From IMCC26207 sp037141255 (GTDB taxonomy: Bacteria; Actinomycetota; Acidimicrobiia; Acidimicrobiales; Microtrichaceae), in assembly GCA_037141255.1 (NCBI GenBank), contig JBAXCX010000015.1, positions 1 through 33,753 of the forward strand: a stretch of DNA of 33,753 bases, in the 5' to 3' direction. Each line of letters begins with the position of its first letter. The stretch's first letter is position 1. Position numbers and translations under genes: made by a program. Positions 23,798 through 31,531 of this stretch are shown piece by piece. The notes beneath the pieces are model-generated. The model was given only the letters and a program-made list of their open reading frames with translations. It was not told the origin of the DNA and searched no databases.

Positions 23798-25656
23798 GAT
23801 GAGACCAGCTCTGTTCGGCAACGCGACCACCAGATCGACAGCATGAGCAGGTTCCAGGTGCGCTGGTCATTTTCCGCGCTCAAGGACTGAACGGCATCGC
23901 GATCAACAAGGTCAAACAATGCTGAGTCTGGATCTGTCAGATGGGCATGCTTGAGTTCGGCCACATCGGGTAGCTGCAACCATGAGGCCATCGGTGAACC
24001 GAAACCCTGCTTGGATCTGGACGAGACAGAATCAGGCCACAAGTCGCCGCAGGCTCGACGCAACAACAGTTTCTCGTGAGTCTCATTGACCTTGTGATGC
24101 GCAGGCAGCGCCAGACAACCTTCGGCAACTTTTACGTCCAAGAAAGGTGAGCGCACCTCAAGGCCATGTGCCATCGATGCGCGATCGGTCTTCACTAAAA
24201 TATCGCCAGGTAGATAGTGGTCAAGGTCGAACCGGCTGATGTCATCGGCGGTGCCGTAGTGATAAGCGGAAAGATCGATGTTGTCGGGTCCGACTGCTGA
24301 AAGGCCGAGTGCTGCGAGCTGTGTGGCACTGAAGTACTGCCGAAAAGAGGCGTATCGGCGCGCAACCGCAGAGCCATTCTCCGAATCTCTTGATGCTGCA
24401 GAACCTGTCCCATTTCTCCGTGACTGGAACTGCGCCCTCATTTTTGCAAGCACCGAGCTTGCGGCCGCTCCGCTACTCGCTGAGTTGATCAGGCTGTCAT
24501 CGCTGAGTGGGGGAGCTCCCGGAGTGCCGGGGTCCAAGATGCCTCGGGCCCACACCAAGTAGCCGCCAAGCAATTCGTCGGCGCCGTCACCAGTCAATGC
24601 AACCTTTACATATTCACGAGCAAACTTGCAGAGCATGCTGGTTGGCAACGAGGAGGAGTCGCCAAACGGTTCATCCCAAGTGGTGGCGAGTTGCAGGATG
24701 TCCTCTGCAAGATTCGAGGTGTCGGGGGTGAGCACATGCAGTGTCATTGCATGTTTGGCTGCTGTATCTCGAGCGAAAGAAACCTCTGACTCGCCAGGCA
24801 TGTCAAAGGTGAAAGCATGTAGATCTGGGTGATGGGCTGCTGCTAGCGCCGCCACCGTGGTGGAATCAATCCCGCCAGACAAGAAGGTGCCGATGGGAAC
24901 ATCAGCCTCGAGTTGTTCCTGCACAGCGTGATCCAGTGCTCCTCGAAACCACCGAGCAGCTTCTTCTTCGGTGATCCCCTCGGCTACCGCTGGGGGAGTC
25001 CACCACCGGTCGACCTTCGGAGTGTTTCCCAGAGACCAGCGCAGACGCGATGCGTGAGGCACCGACTTAATCCCGGTCCAGATTGACTGACCAGAGGGCA
25101 CGTATCCCTGACGAAGCATCTGGGCGACCATTTTTGGGTCAGGGGAGTTCTGACCAAAACCAGCGGCTCGCAAGGCATGCGATTCAGAGGCAAAAGCCAA
25201 GAGCCCATCCGGAGTCGTTGCGTAGTACAGCGGCCGCTCGCCGAATCGGTCGCGGGCAAGCAGCAGAGACTGCGAGCGGTCGTCCCAGACGGCTAGTGAA
25301 AAAGTTCCAGGCAGATGAGGCAGCAAGTCCTGGCCGAACTCTTCAAACAGTGGCAGTACGACTTCACAGTCAGAACCCGTTCGAAACGGATACTGCGAGT
25401 ACTGCTCTCTTATGCGGTGGTAGCCATAGATCTCGCCGTTGCACACGGTCACGAACTGCTGGTCGGGGCTAAACAGAGGTTGGTGGCCACCGACGGGGTC
25501 GATAATGGACAAGCGGGCACTGCCCAGCACTGCGTTTTGAAACACTGCTATTCCGTGGTCGTCGGGCCCGCGGTGATTCAGAGCCGTGATCATTACTTGG
25601 ACGCGGTCAACAAGCGCGTCTGCGCCTGCTCCGACTATCCCGGCAATGCCACACAT
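23794..25656 (-). CDS. asnB: Asparagine synthase (glutamine-hydrolysing)-like amidotransferase
   Basis: The protein has 620 residues, the normal size of bacterial AsnB proteins. The N-terminal glutaminase domain starts with catalytic Cys2 (MCGIAGIVG) and contains LNHRGPDD, SARLSIID, CNGEIYG and TGSDCEVV. The synthetase domain has the pyrophosphate loop FLSGGIDSTTVAALAA and ALTGDGADELLGGY. It moves ammonia from glutamine to an adenylated carboxylate. In polysaccharide loci such enzymes (WbpS-like) are thought to amidate uronic or ulosonic acids, so here a sugar carboxylate is a more likely target than aspartate (inference). The ATG at 25656 has a strong AAAGGAG. It is first in the run with UbiA-GT and the radical SAM genes. 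Confidence 0.9.
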   Translation of the reverse strand: MCGIAGIVGAGADALVDRVQVMITALNHRGPDDHGIAVFQNAVLGSARLSIIDPVGGHQPLFSPDQQFVTVCNGEIYGYHRIREQYSQYPFRTGSDCEVVLPLFEEFGQDLLPHLPGTFSLAVWDDRSQSLLLARDRFGERPLYYATTPDGLLAFASESHALRAAGFGQNSPDPKMVAQMLRQGYVPSGQSIWTGIKSVPHASRLRWSLGNTPKVDRWWTPPAVAEGITEEEAARWFRGALDHAVQEQLEADVPIGTFLSGGIDSTTVAALAAAHHPDLHAFTFDMPGESEVSFARDTAAKHAMTLHVLTPDTSNLAEDILQLATTWDEPFGDSSSLPTSMLCKFAREYVKVALTGDGADELLGGYLVWARGILDPGTPGAPPLSDDSLINSASSGAAASSVLAKMRAQFQSRRNGTGSAASRDSENGSAVARRYASFRQYFSATQLAALGLSAVGPDNIDLSAYHYGTADDISRFDLDHYLPGDILVKTDRASMAHGLEVRSPFLDVKVAEGCLALPAHHKVNETHEKLLLRRACGDLWPDSVSSRSKQGFGSPMASWLQLPDVAELKHAHLTDPDSALFDLVDRDAVQSLSAENDQRTWNLLMLSIWWSRCRTELVSS

Positions 25657-25940
25657 TGATTACTCCTTTACGACCCCGTTATCCCCTTTACGCTAGCAAC
25701 GAAGTTGACAAATCCGACTGCTAGCAGCGATCTCCTACGGCCTGGATCTGCTTTTGGACGGCTCGGGTGAACGTTGATCATCCAGCCCGTCTGGCCGCTC
25801 ACAACCTCTCCTCACTAGCGCCCGGCGACTATCTCAGAAGCATGTACCTATGAGGATCTCTCAGAAACCGCTGGTAACGTTCTACCCGTGGATCTCGTAG
25901 ACCAAGAGACCAGAAGCTGTTCTAGGGGAGTAAGGCCCAG
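25657..25940. promoter_or_regulatory. Divergent 284-bp intergenic region between asnB and wzm
   Basis: This is the longest gap in the window and should carry promoters for both divergent transcripts. Seen in it are an extended -10-like TGGTAACGT (25872-25880, plus), a consensus-like TTGACA (25705-25710, plus) without a -10 at the right spacing, and two GCTAGCA copies 28 bp apart (25692 and 25720). Each is weak alone. No reading frame or RNA gene was recognised. Confidence 0.4.
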
Positions 25941-26771
25941 ATGAGCGAGGCAACCGTTCAAGCCACCACGGGGCGAGCCATTGGGCCATTCTCCGCGACC
26001 AGCTTAAAGCGCGCCCGAAGCGAGGCTCGTCTCACAGTCAGTTTTGCTCGCCGCGAGTTGCATAGTAAGTATCGGCAGAGCTCGCTGTCTTTGTTTTGGG
26101 GAATTGTCCAGCCAGTGCTGCTGGTACTGGTCTACGCAGTGGTCTTTTCACAGATTCTCAATGTTGATGGTGGAACGATCCCCTATCTCTCTTTTGTGGT
26201 GGCTGGCTTAGCAGTCTGGCGCTATTTTGCTGCGGGCTTGCAGCAGGCAACCTCGTTCATTGACCGATCTGCAGTGTTGAGCAAGGTATATTTTCGCCGC
26301 GAGGTCATCCCTCTTTCTGGCTGTGTAGCGGCACTTGTCGACCTTGGCGTTGGCCTGGTGGCAATGGTCTGCGTGGCTTGGAAGCAGGGAATTCCTCCAT
26401 CGATCACTCTGGTGGCGCTCCCTTTGGTCCTCCTCGTGCTGTTGGTGTACACCGCTGCGGCTGCCATCTTGCTGGCCACCATTACTGTGTTCGTGCGTGA
26501 TGTTGCGCACGCCATGCCAACAATTAGTCAGGTGCTTTTCTTAGCCAGCCCGATTCTTTACCCCGAGTCGCAGATTCCCTCAAGCCTTAAGTTCCTCGGG
26601 GTAGTCAACCCGGTAGCAGTGGTAGCTGAAGCAACGCGAGCCGTCGCTCTAATGGGCGACTGGCCCAACTTCAGCCTTCTGTTGGTGCATCTTTTCCTTG
26701 GATCAGCACTTCTGGTGGGTTCGGTTTTCTACTTGCGGTCAATCGAAGACCGAATTGTGGATGTGGTCTGA
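25941..26771 (+). CDS. wzm: Polysaccharide ABC exporter permease (Wzm-like, ABC-2 type)
   Basis: The protein has 276 residues with about six membrane helices. An N-terminal amphipathic segment (FARRELHSKYRQSSLSLFWG), typical of Wzm/TagG permeases, precedes the first helix (IVQPVLLVLVYAVVFSQIL). Further marks are a middle TITVFVRDVAHAMPTI segment and SPILYP before the last helices. This is the ABC2_membrane family used for O-antigen, teichoic acid and capsule export. It moves a finished lipid-linked glycan across the cytoplasmic membrane together with the ATPase encoded 1 bp downstream. The ATG is preceded by GGGGAGTAAGG. It is the first gene of the wzm-wzt-radical SAM transcript. Confidence 0.9.
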   Translation: MSEATVQATTGRAIGPFSATSLKRARSEARLTVSFARRELHSKYRQSSLSLFWGIVQPVLLVLVYAVVFSQILNVDGGTIPYLSFVVAGLAVWRYFAAGLQQATSFIDRSAVLSKVYFRREVIPLSGCVAALVDLGVGLVAMVCVAWKQGIPPSITLVALPLVLLVLLVYTAAAAILLATITVFVRDVAHAMPTISQVLFLASPILYPESQIPSSLKFLGVVNPVAVVAEATRAVALMGDWPNFSLLLVHLFLGSALLVGSVFYLRSIEDRIVDVV

Positions 26772-26772
26772 T

Positions 26773-28005
26773 ATGGATCATGAGCCACTCGTGGTGGTGA
26801 ACCAAGTAACGAAGGAATACCGGATCAGCCAAGAGCGAACGAATGCCCGCGCCCTGATTCCTGGGAAGCGCGGCGAGGCCGCAGCGTCAACCACCTTTCG
26901 GGCCCTTGACGAGGTCTCTCTCACCATGGAGCGCGGCGATACCCTCGGACTCATTGGCCATAACGGTGCAGGCAAGTCAACGCTGCTTCGGGTTCTTGCC
27001 GGAATTGTGGAGCCGACCCGAGGTGAGGCCGTAGTCAATGGCAGGTTTGCCTCGCTGATTGAGCTTGGCATTGGGTTCGATCCAGAACTCACCGGCCATG
27101 AGAACGTGTTCTTTGCCGGCGACATCATGGGAATGTCGAAGGCTGAGATTCGCCGCAAATATGATGAGATCGTAGATTTTTCGGGGATCGAAGAGTTCCT
27201 CGATATGCCCGTGAAGCGGTATTCCACCGGAATGCGAGCCCGCTTAGGTTTCGCAGTCGCTACTGCGATTGAATGCGAGTTGCTCTTAGTTGACGAAGTG
27301 CTCTCGGTGGGCGACTTCGAGTTTCAACGGCGCAGCTTGGAACGCATTCGTGAGATGAACCAGGCCGGAGCCTCGCTGGTGTTGGTGACGCATAACTTGT
27401 GGGCAGTGAACTCAATGTGCGAGCGGGTGATCCTGCTTGATCATGGCCGGGTAGTGGTCGATGGCACACCTGCTGAGGCTATGGCGAAGTACATCGGTGA
27501 GGAACCCACCACAACTCTAGACACCGAGACGGGGGCCGTCTTCGAGGACTTCCGAGTTCCGACAGGACTAGCAAGCAAGGTAACGATTGAGTCGATCGAA
27601 GCCCTGCCCGATGTCATTAAATCGGGGGAGTCGATCACGATTCGTGCCGTGATCAAGGTCAAGCAACCTTGTGAGGGAATGGTGGTGATGTCGCTGTTCA
27701 CCAGTGAGCGTGCCGTCTTTGCGGAGCGAGAACTTGGACCTTCGGAGTTTTTGAAAACTCCAGGTACCTATGTGGTGAGCGCAGATATTCCCTCAGTCCC
27801 AATGGCGATGGGGCGGTTCCAATTTCGAATCGCCGTTTTGCCGAAGGATGACCGACACCTGGATCAAGAGTTTCCAGCAGCGTTAGCTGTGGCTTCGGCA
27901 GAGATGAAGATCGATGGTGAGGTCATGGCCCGGCCAGGCCTGAAGTTAAATACCGACTGGTCAGTGGAGCCAGCTGCCCAAGGGTCCACCAACAGGGGCG
28001 ATTAA
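26773..28005 (+). CDS. wzt: Polysaccharide ABC exporter ATPase (Wzt-like) with C-terminal substrate domain
   Basis: The predicted protein has 410 residues. The ATPase domain has Walker A GHNGAGKST (62-70), signature YSTGMRARLGFA (150-161), Walker B ELLLVDEVLSVGD and switch THNLW. The extra 150 residues (about 265-400) after the ATPase are a beta-rich Wzt_C-like domain (VTIESIEALPD, SGESITIRAVIKV, GRFQFRIAVLP), which in studied Wzt proteins recognises the non-reducing end of the glycan. The cargo is therefore likely capped or tailored before export. The ATG at 26773 is 1 bp after the wzm stop. A longer in-frame start (26698) lies inside wzm and adds unrelated residues. Confidence 0.92.
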   Translation: MDHEPLVVVNQVTKEYRISQERTNARALIPGKRGEAAASTTFRALDEVSLTMERGDTLGLIGHNGAGKSTLLRVLAGIVEPTRGEAVVNGRFASLIELGIGFDPELTGHENVFFAGDIMGMSKAEIRRKYDEIVDFSGIEEFLDMPVKRYSTGMRARLGFAVATAIECELLLVDEVLSVGDFEFQRRSLERIREMNQAGASLVLVTHNLWAVNSMCERVILLDHGRVVVDGTPAEAMAKYIGEEPTTTLDTETGAVFEDFRVPTGLASKVTIESIEALPDVIKSGESITIRAVIKVKQPCEGMVVMSLFTSERAVFAERELGPSEFLKTPGTYVVSADIPSVPMAMGRFQFRIAVLPKDDRHLDQEFPAALAVASAEMKIDGEVMARPGLKLNTDWSVEPAAQGSTNRGD

Positions 28006-28007
28006 GG

Positions 28008-29576
28008 ATGCATTCGCGCCGCGTGCAGATCGGTCAGAAGCCCTCAGGTGCTGACGAGGGCGTATTCGATGCAGATCGCGCACTCGAGAACAAAGCGTTT
28101 TACTCGGCCTGTTATGCACCGAGCGTTTCGATGTACTTCGATCAGATGGGGGACGTGCGAGCCTGCTGCCAGAACAGTGGAGGCAAGCTCGGCAGCATTC
28201 GCCGGCAGACGATTCGTGAGATCTGGCAAAGCGCCGATGCCGCACGCCTGCGCGACGCTCTTGCCGAGCGTGACTTCTCGGTGGGATGTGGGTTTTGTCA
28301 GTGGCAGGTAGACGAGGGTGGCACATCCCCTTTTGCACGTTCCTTCGATGCCATGGCGATTCCCGAGGAGCAACTGCTGTGGCCGAAGCAGATGGAATTC
28401 TCGATGTCGAATGTCTGCAACCTGCAATGCGTGATGTGTAATGGCGACTGGTCCTCTTCAATTCGCGCCCATCGCGAGCATCGCCCTGCGCTCCCCGCAG
28501 TCTATGGTCCAGAGTTCTTCGAAGAACTCGCCGAGTTTCTGCCTCATCTTGAGCGGGTTGTGTTTCTCGGTGGTGAGCCGTTCCTCGGTAAGGAACCGCT
28601 CAACGTGATGGAGATGCTCCTTGACATGTCGCTCAGCGTTCCCGTCTCGATTACTACGAACGCAACTCAGTGGTCTGCAAAGATTGAACGAATCTGCTCG
28701 GATTTACCCATGTCGATTGTGGTGTCACTTGATGGCATCACCAAAGGCACCTTCGAGTCCATCCGCGTTGGGGCCAATTTCGATCAAGTTATGGGCAACA
28801 TCTCGCAGTTCCTCAAAGTGGTAAATCCGCAGACCGGCAGCGTGTCTCTTGCTCATTGCTTGATGAGGCCGAACTACCACGAGTTTATAGACCTTCTCCG
28901 TTTTGCAGAGGATGCGGGCATGACAAGTGTGGGCATCAACTCGGTTGTTTACCCGCGGCACTTGAGCCTGTACCAAATGGATGAATCCGATCTGCGAGAG
29001 GTTGTCCGCAATTTAGAACTGCAAGACGCCGGACCGGCACAACAACTCGGCGGCCTCAAACATGTTTGGGATGAGCAGCTTGCCGCTTTGCAGAACCACC
29101 TTGACTCCTTGCAGCAAAACACTGCCCGGGCAGTGGACCCATGGTTCGCTGTGCATCCGCCAGACACGCCTTTGGTAGATGAACTCACGCTGTGGACTGA
29201 AGGCGGCGACCCCTTCCTTGTATCCTGCGAGAACTCGTGGCGTTTGAGTGAAGGCCAAGAGATCGCGCGACCGATTACGGCGGTTGATCAGCGATTCGCT
29301 GACCTCGTCGGCCTCGAGGACTCCCAGATACTTGGCCAGCCGATGAGTTTCATCCTTGATGCCCTTCGCAGAGCCTACGGAGATGAGTACCGCGTGGAAC
29401 TCGTTGTTGGAGAGCACGGTAGCAACGTGGCCGTGCACTTCACCACTAGTGATGGAGTGCGGTGGCAAGTCAGGGTGATTTTTGTAGAAGACGGCGAGAA
29501 TATCCGAGTGGTGATCGGGTATCGCTCGATGGAGGAGCGGCCACCAGAACCGGCGAAGTCTCGACCACAGCTCTAG
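28008..29576 (+). CDS. Radical SAM enzyme with N-terminal twitch and C-terminal PAS-like domain (paralog D)
   Basis: The protein has 522 residues. Twitch ligands are Cys35, Cys53-54, Cys94 and Cys97. The core has CNLQCVMC (Cys137, 141, 144), GGEPFLGKEPL (188-198), TTNATQW and SLDGITKGTFESIRVGA. The C-terminal 110 residues are PAS-like: ITAVDQRFADLVG, QILGQPMSFILDAL, a loop, then strands ending IRVVIGYRS. It is closest to paralog B, sharing VD..F..LVG and LG.PMS in the PAS part. It starts 2 bp after the wzt stop, with AAGG immediately before the ATG, so it is co-transcribed with the exporter. That is the clearest link of this enzyme family to an exported glycan. Its end overlaps the convergent PhyH gene by 4 bp. 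Confidence 0.88.
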   Translation: MHSRRVQIGQKPSGADEGVFDADRALENKAFYSACYAPSVSMYFDQMGDVRACCQNSGGKLGSIRRQTIREIWQSADAARLRDALAERDFSVGCGFCQWQVDEGGTSPFARSFDAMAIPEEQLLWPKQMEFSMSNVCNLQCVMCNGDWSSSIRAHREHRPALPAVYGPEFFEELAEFLPHLERVVFLGGEPFLGKEPLNVMEMLLDMSLSVPVSITTNATQWSAKIERICSDLPMSIVVSLDGITKGTFESIRVGANFDQVMGNISQFLKVVNPQTGSVSLAHCLMRPNYHEFIDLLRFAEDAGMTSVGINSVVYPRHLSLYQMDESDLREVVRNLELQDAGPAQQLGGLKHVWDEQLAALQNHLDSLQQNTARAVDPWFAVHPPDTPLVDELTLWTEGGDPFLVSCENSWRLSEGQEIARPITAVDQRFADLVGLEDSQILGQPMSFILDALRRAYGDEYRVELVVGEHGSNVAVHFTTSDGVRWQVRVIFVEDGENIRVVIGYRSMEERPPEPAKSRPQL

Positions 29577-30454
29577 ACGTGTGAGCTTGCCGTAAGCGAG
29601 GCTTGAAGATCGGCCATGTTCGCTGCTCGATAAGGGGAGCTCTGGACTAGACGAGCTGGGTCCAAGGTTGGAGTTACCAAGTTCCCCGACCGATAGAGCT
29701 CCGCCCCAACGTTGTAAATCTGAGCGATGCCCTCGGTGGCACCGTTCTGGCTCTGGGCGTAGAGCATTTTGCTCTGGGGTGGTCTGAGCGCGCAGATTGC
29801 AGCAACACGCTCAAAGTCCGAGGTATTTGATGGAGAGTGGTGAATGACGGATCCGTCAATGACCAGCACTTGTCCTGCATTCAGGTCGAGTGCAATCGAC
29901 TCATTCAGCGCATAGGCGCTGACTTCTTGATCAAGTGAGTCCACATCTGGCGGCCTAACGTGATTCCCCATGCGATGACTGCCTGGAAGTAGGCAGAGGG
30001 TGCCGTTTGTGCTGTGGGAATCAGTGAGCGGAATCCACAGAGAGATGCTGACTTCTCGGGTCTCGTCAAAGACCGAAGGATCTTGATGCGGGTTTCTGGC
30101 GCTGTTCTGCGAACCCGGTTTAGAGACAAATGATCCACCAACCACGGTGGTTGTTTCAGGTGCGAAGAGTGGGTCAAAGATGGGACCCAAAATGCCCTGC
30201 ACTCCATCCCAGAGTCGCGCCCGCAAGTCGAGCCGAGAAATCATCATCGAGGGCAGAAACACACCGGAGCTATCTCGGCCAACTTGCTCAATCACCTGGC
30301 GATACATCTCTGTTAGGGCTGCAACCGCTTCTGAAGAAACTGAGTTCGCCAGGACGGCAAAACCGCGCTCCGCAATTTCTTGGTTAACTGCCTCGTCTAG
30401 GAAGTGAGTTCGGGGCAGGGATTCACAAGCTTTGCTTGCTCCTTGCAGGCTCAT
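29573..30454 (-). CDS. PhyH-type 2-oxoglutarate/Fe(II) dioxygenase 1
   Basis: The protein has 293 residues. The iron site is visible: His123 and Asp125 in NPHQDPS and a distal His (205 or 206) in DGSVIHHSPSN. Arg216 in FERVAAI is placed to bind 2-oxoglutarate. The core double-stranded beta-helix markers SLWIPLTD and GTLCLLPGSHR lie between them. Members hydroxylate, halogenate or epimerise small molecules. The target is unknown and a sugar, lipid or peptide cannot be distinguished. GGAG lies 8 nt before the ATG. It is divergent from the second PhyH gene and convergent with radical SAM paralog D. Confidence 0.87.
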   Translation of the reverse strand: MSLQGASKACESLPRTHFLDEAVNQEIAERGFAVLANSVSSEAVAALTEMYRQVIEQVGRDSSGVFLPSMMISRLDLRARLWDGVQGILGPIFDPLFAPETTTVVGGSFVSKPGSQNSARNPHQDPSVFDETREVSISLWIPLTDSHSTNGTLCLLPGSHRMGNHVRPPDVDSLDQEVSAYALNESIALDLNAGQVLVIDGSVIHHSPSNTSDFERVAAICALRPPQSKMLYAQSQNGATEGIAQIYNVGAELYRSGNLVTPTLDPARLVQSSPYRAANMADLQASLTASSHV

Positions 30455-30488
30455 TCAGAACTCTCCAGTCAATCAGGGCCGTCTCTGC

Positions 30489-30512
30489 GTCACGGCTGTG
30501 ACAGTCATTCTA
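30489..30512 (-). promoter_or_regulatory. Candidate -10 with overlapping operator-like inverted repeat
   Basis: On the minus strand TAGAAT (30512-30507) is followed by the perfect inverted repeat GTCAC-N4-GTGAC (30502-30489), which would cover the transcription start of the first PhyH gene, 35-60 bases before its ATG. This is the usual place for a repressor site. No -35 was found, and the regulator is not identified. Confidence 0.35.
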
Positions 30513-30623
30513 TCGGGCCAAGACTCCAGCGGGATGGGGCGCTCGGCATTCTGCGCACAGTCAGAGGCTGCAGCAGCTCCTAGGCCAGCCAAGATTTATC
30601 GGGCCTTTTCATGGGCCTGTAGC

Positions 30624-30629
30624 TAGAAT
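30624..30629 (+). promoter_or_regulatory. Candidate -10 for the second PhyH gene
   Basis: TAGAAT lies 30 bases upstream of the GTG start, leaving a leader of about 23 nt that includes AAGGCGG. The same hexamer occurs upstream of the divergent PhyH gene and the lipoprotein gene. No clear -35 is seen. Confidence 0.35.
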
Positions 30630-30658
30630 ACGAGGACGATGCGAACAAGGCGGAACCT

Positions 30659-31516
30659 GTGATCGATTCAAGAACAATTGAAAATCCAGACACCGTGACC
30701 CGAGCCACATTCAGAGACGCAGCCCTTGAAGCAGCGTTCCAGCGCGACGGCTACGTGGTTGTGGATTTCGCCACTCCAGAAATTGTCGACGCTCTCCTTG
30801 AGTCCTACACGCGCTTGAACTCAGGCATTGACTCTGGGTATTACCCAAGTTTGATGAGCCCCGATCAGGAATACAAAGCGGCCGCCAACGAAGAGGTCGG
30901 CGCGATTGTCTGGCCAATTCTCAATGGGTTGATCGAAGGCTATGAGCCACTCGTCGGTTATTTTATGGTCAAGCATCCAGGCCCCGACACCGAGGTTTCT
31001 CCGCATCAGGATTGGATTCTTGCCGACGAGTCGGAGCATTCAACAATGGGCGTGTGGCTTGCCCTTACTGAAGTTACCGAACAGGTAGGGCAAATGAAGG
31101 TTCTGCCGGGTAGCCATAAGTGGTTGACGGGGCTACGAGGTAGCCCTGGCTTTCCCATGGAGTGGGAGGCCGAGCATGAACGAGTCCGTGATGAACTCAT
31201 GGTGACTGTTCCCATTCAGGTTGGCCAAGCCATGGTGTACGACATTCGAGTACTGCATGGGACAGCGCCGAACCGCTCACAGAACACTCGTGTTATCGGA
31301 AGCCTCTATGCCCTTGCAGAGAACGCCATTCCGATTCACTTTTATAAGTCCCCCGAAGGACTTGTGCAGGGTTATGAGATCGCCGACGACTTTTACACCA
31401 CCTTTATGATCGGTGATGTACCACCCGGCGAACCCTTCATTGAGATCGAGGACTACAGCGTGAAGCAGCTCTCATTTGACGAGATTGCTAGTCGCTACGC
31501 AGCTTCTCGGTCCTGA
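30659..31516 (+). CDS. PhyH-type 2-oxoglutarate/Fe(II) dioxygenase 2
   Basis: The protein has 285 residues from a GTG start, with AAGG eight bases upstream. The iron ligands are His116 and Asp118 (SPHQDW) and His200 (IRVLHGTAPN), with Arg211 as the 2-oxoglutarate ligand (NTRVIGSLYA). GVWLALTEV and MKVLPGSHKWL mark the central strands. It is a complete and probably active oxygenase of unknown substrate. The C-terminal part (residues about 225-285) has an acidic, aromatic-rich extension that may cover the active site. It is divergent from the first PhyH gene across a 204-bp regulatory gap and convergent with the anchored protein at 31532. Confidence 0.87.
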   Translation: MIDSRTIENPDTVTRATFRDAALEAAFQRDGYVVVDFATPEIVDALLESYTRLNSGIDSGYYPSLMSPDQEYKAAANEEVGAIVWPILNGLIEGYEPLVGYFMVKHPGPDTEVSPHQDWILADESEHSTMGVWLALTEVTEQVGQMKVLPGSHKWLTGLRGSPGFPMEWEAEHERVRDELMVTVPIQVGQAMVYDIRVLHGTAPNRSQNTRVIGSLYALAENAIPIHFYKSPEGLVQGYEIADDFYTTFMIGDVPPGEPFIEIEDYSVKQLSFDEIASRYAASRS

Positions 31517-31531
31517 ACTCTTCCCTCGACC

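Noticed and set aside
25705..25733. TTGACA considered as a -35 of a wzm promoter
   Set aside because: No -10-like hexamer occurs at 16-18 bp (the sequence there is CGATCT), and the distance to wzm is over 200 bp.
11878..29576. Radical SAM genes considered as RiPP maturases with precursor peptides
   Set aside because: No small frame with ribosome binding site, leader-like sequence and Cys/Gly-rich core was found beside any of the four genes. The neighbours are glycan genes.
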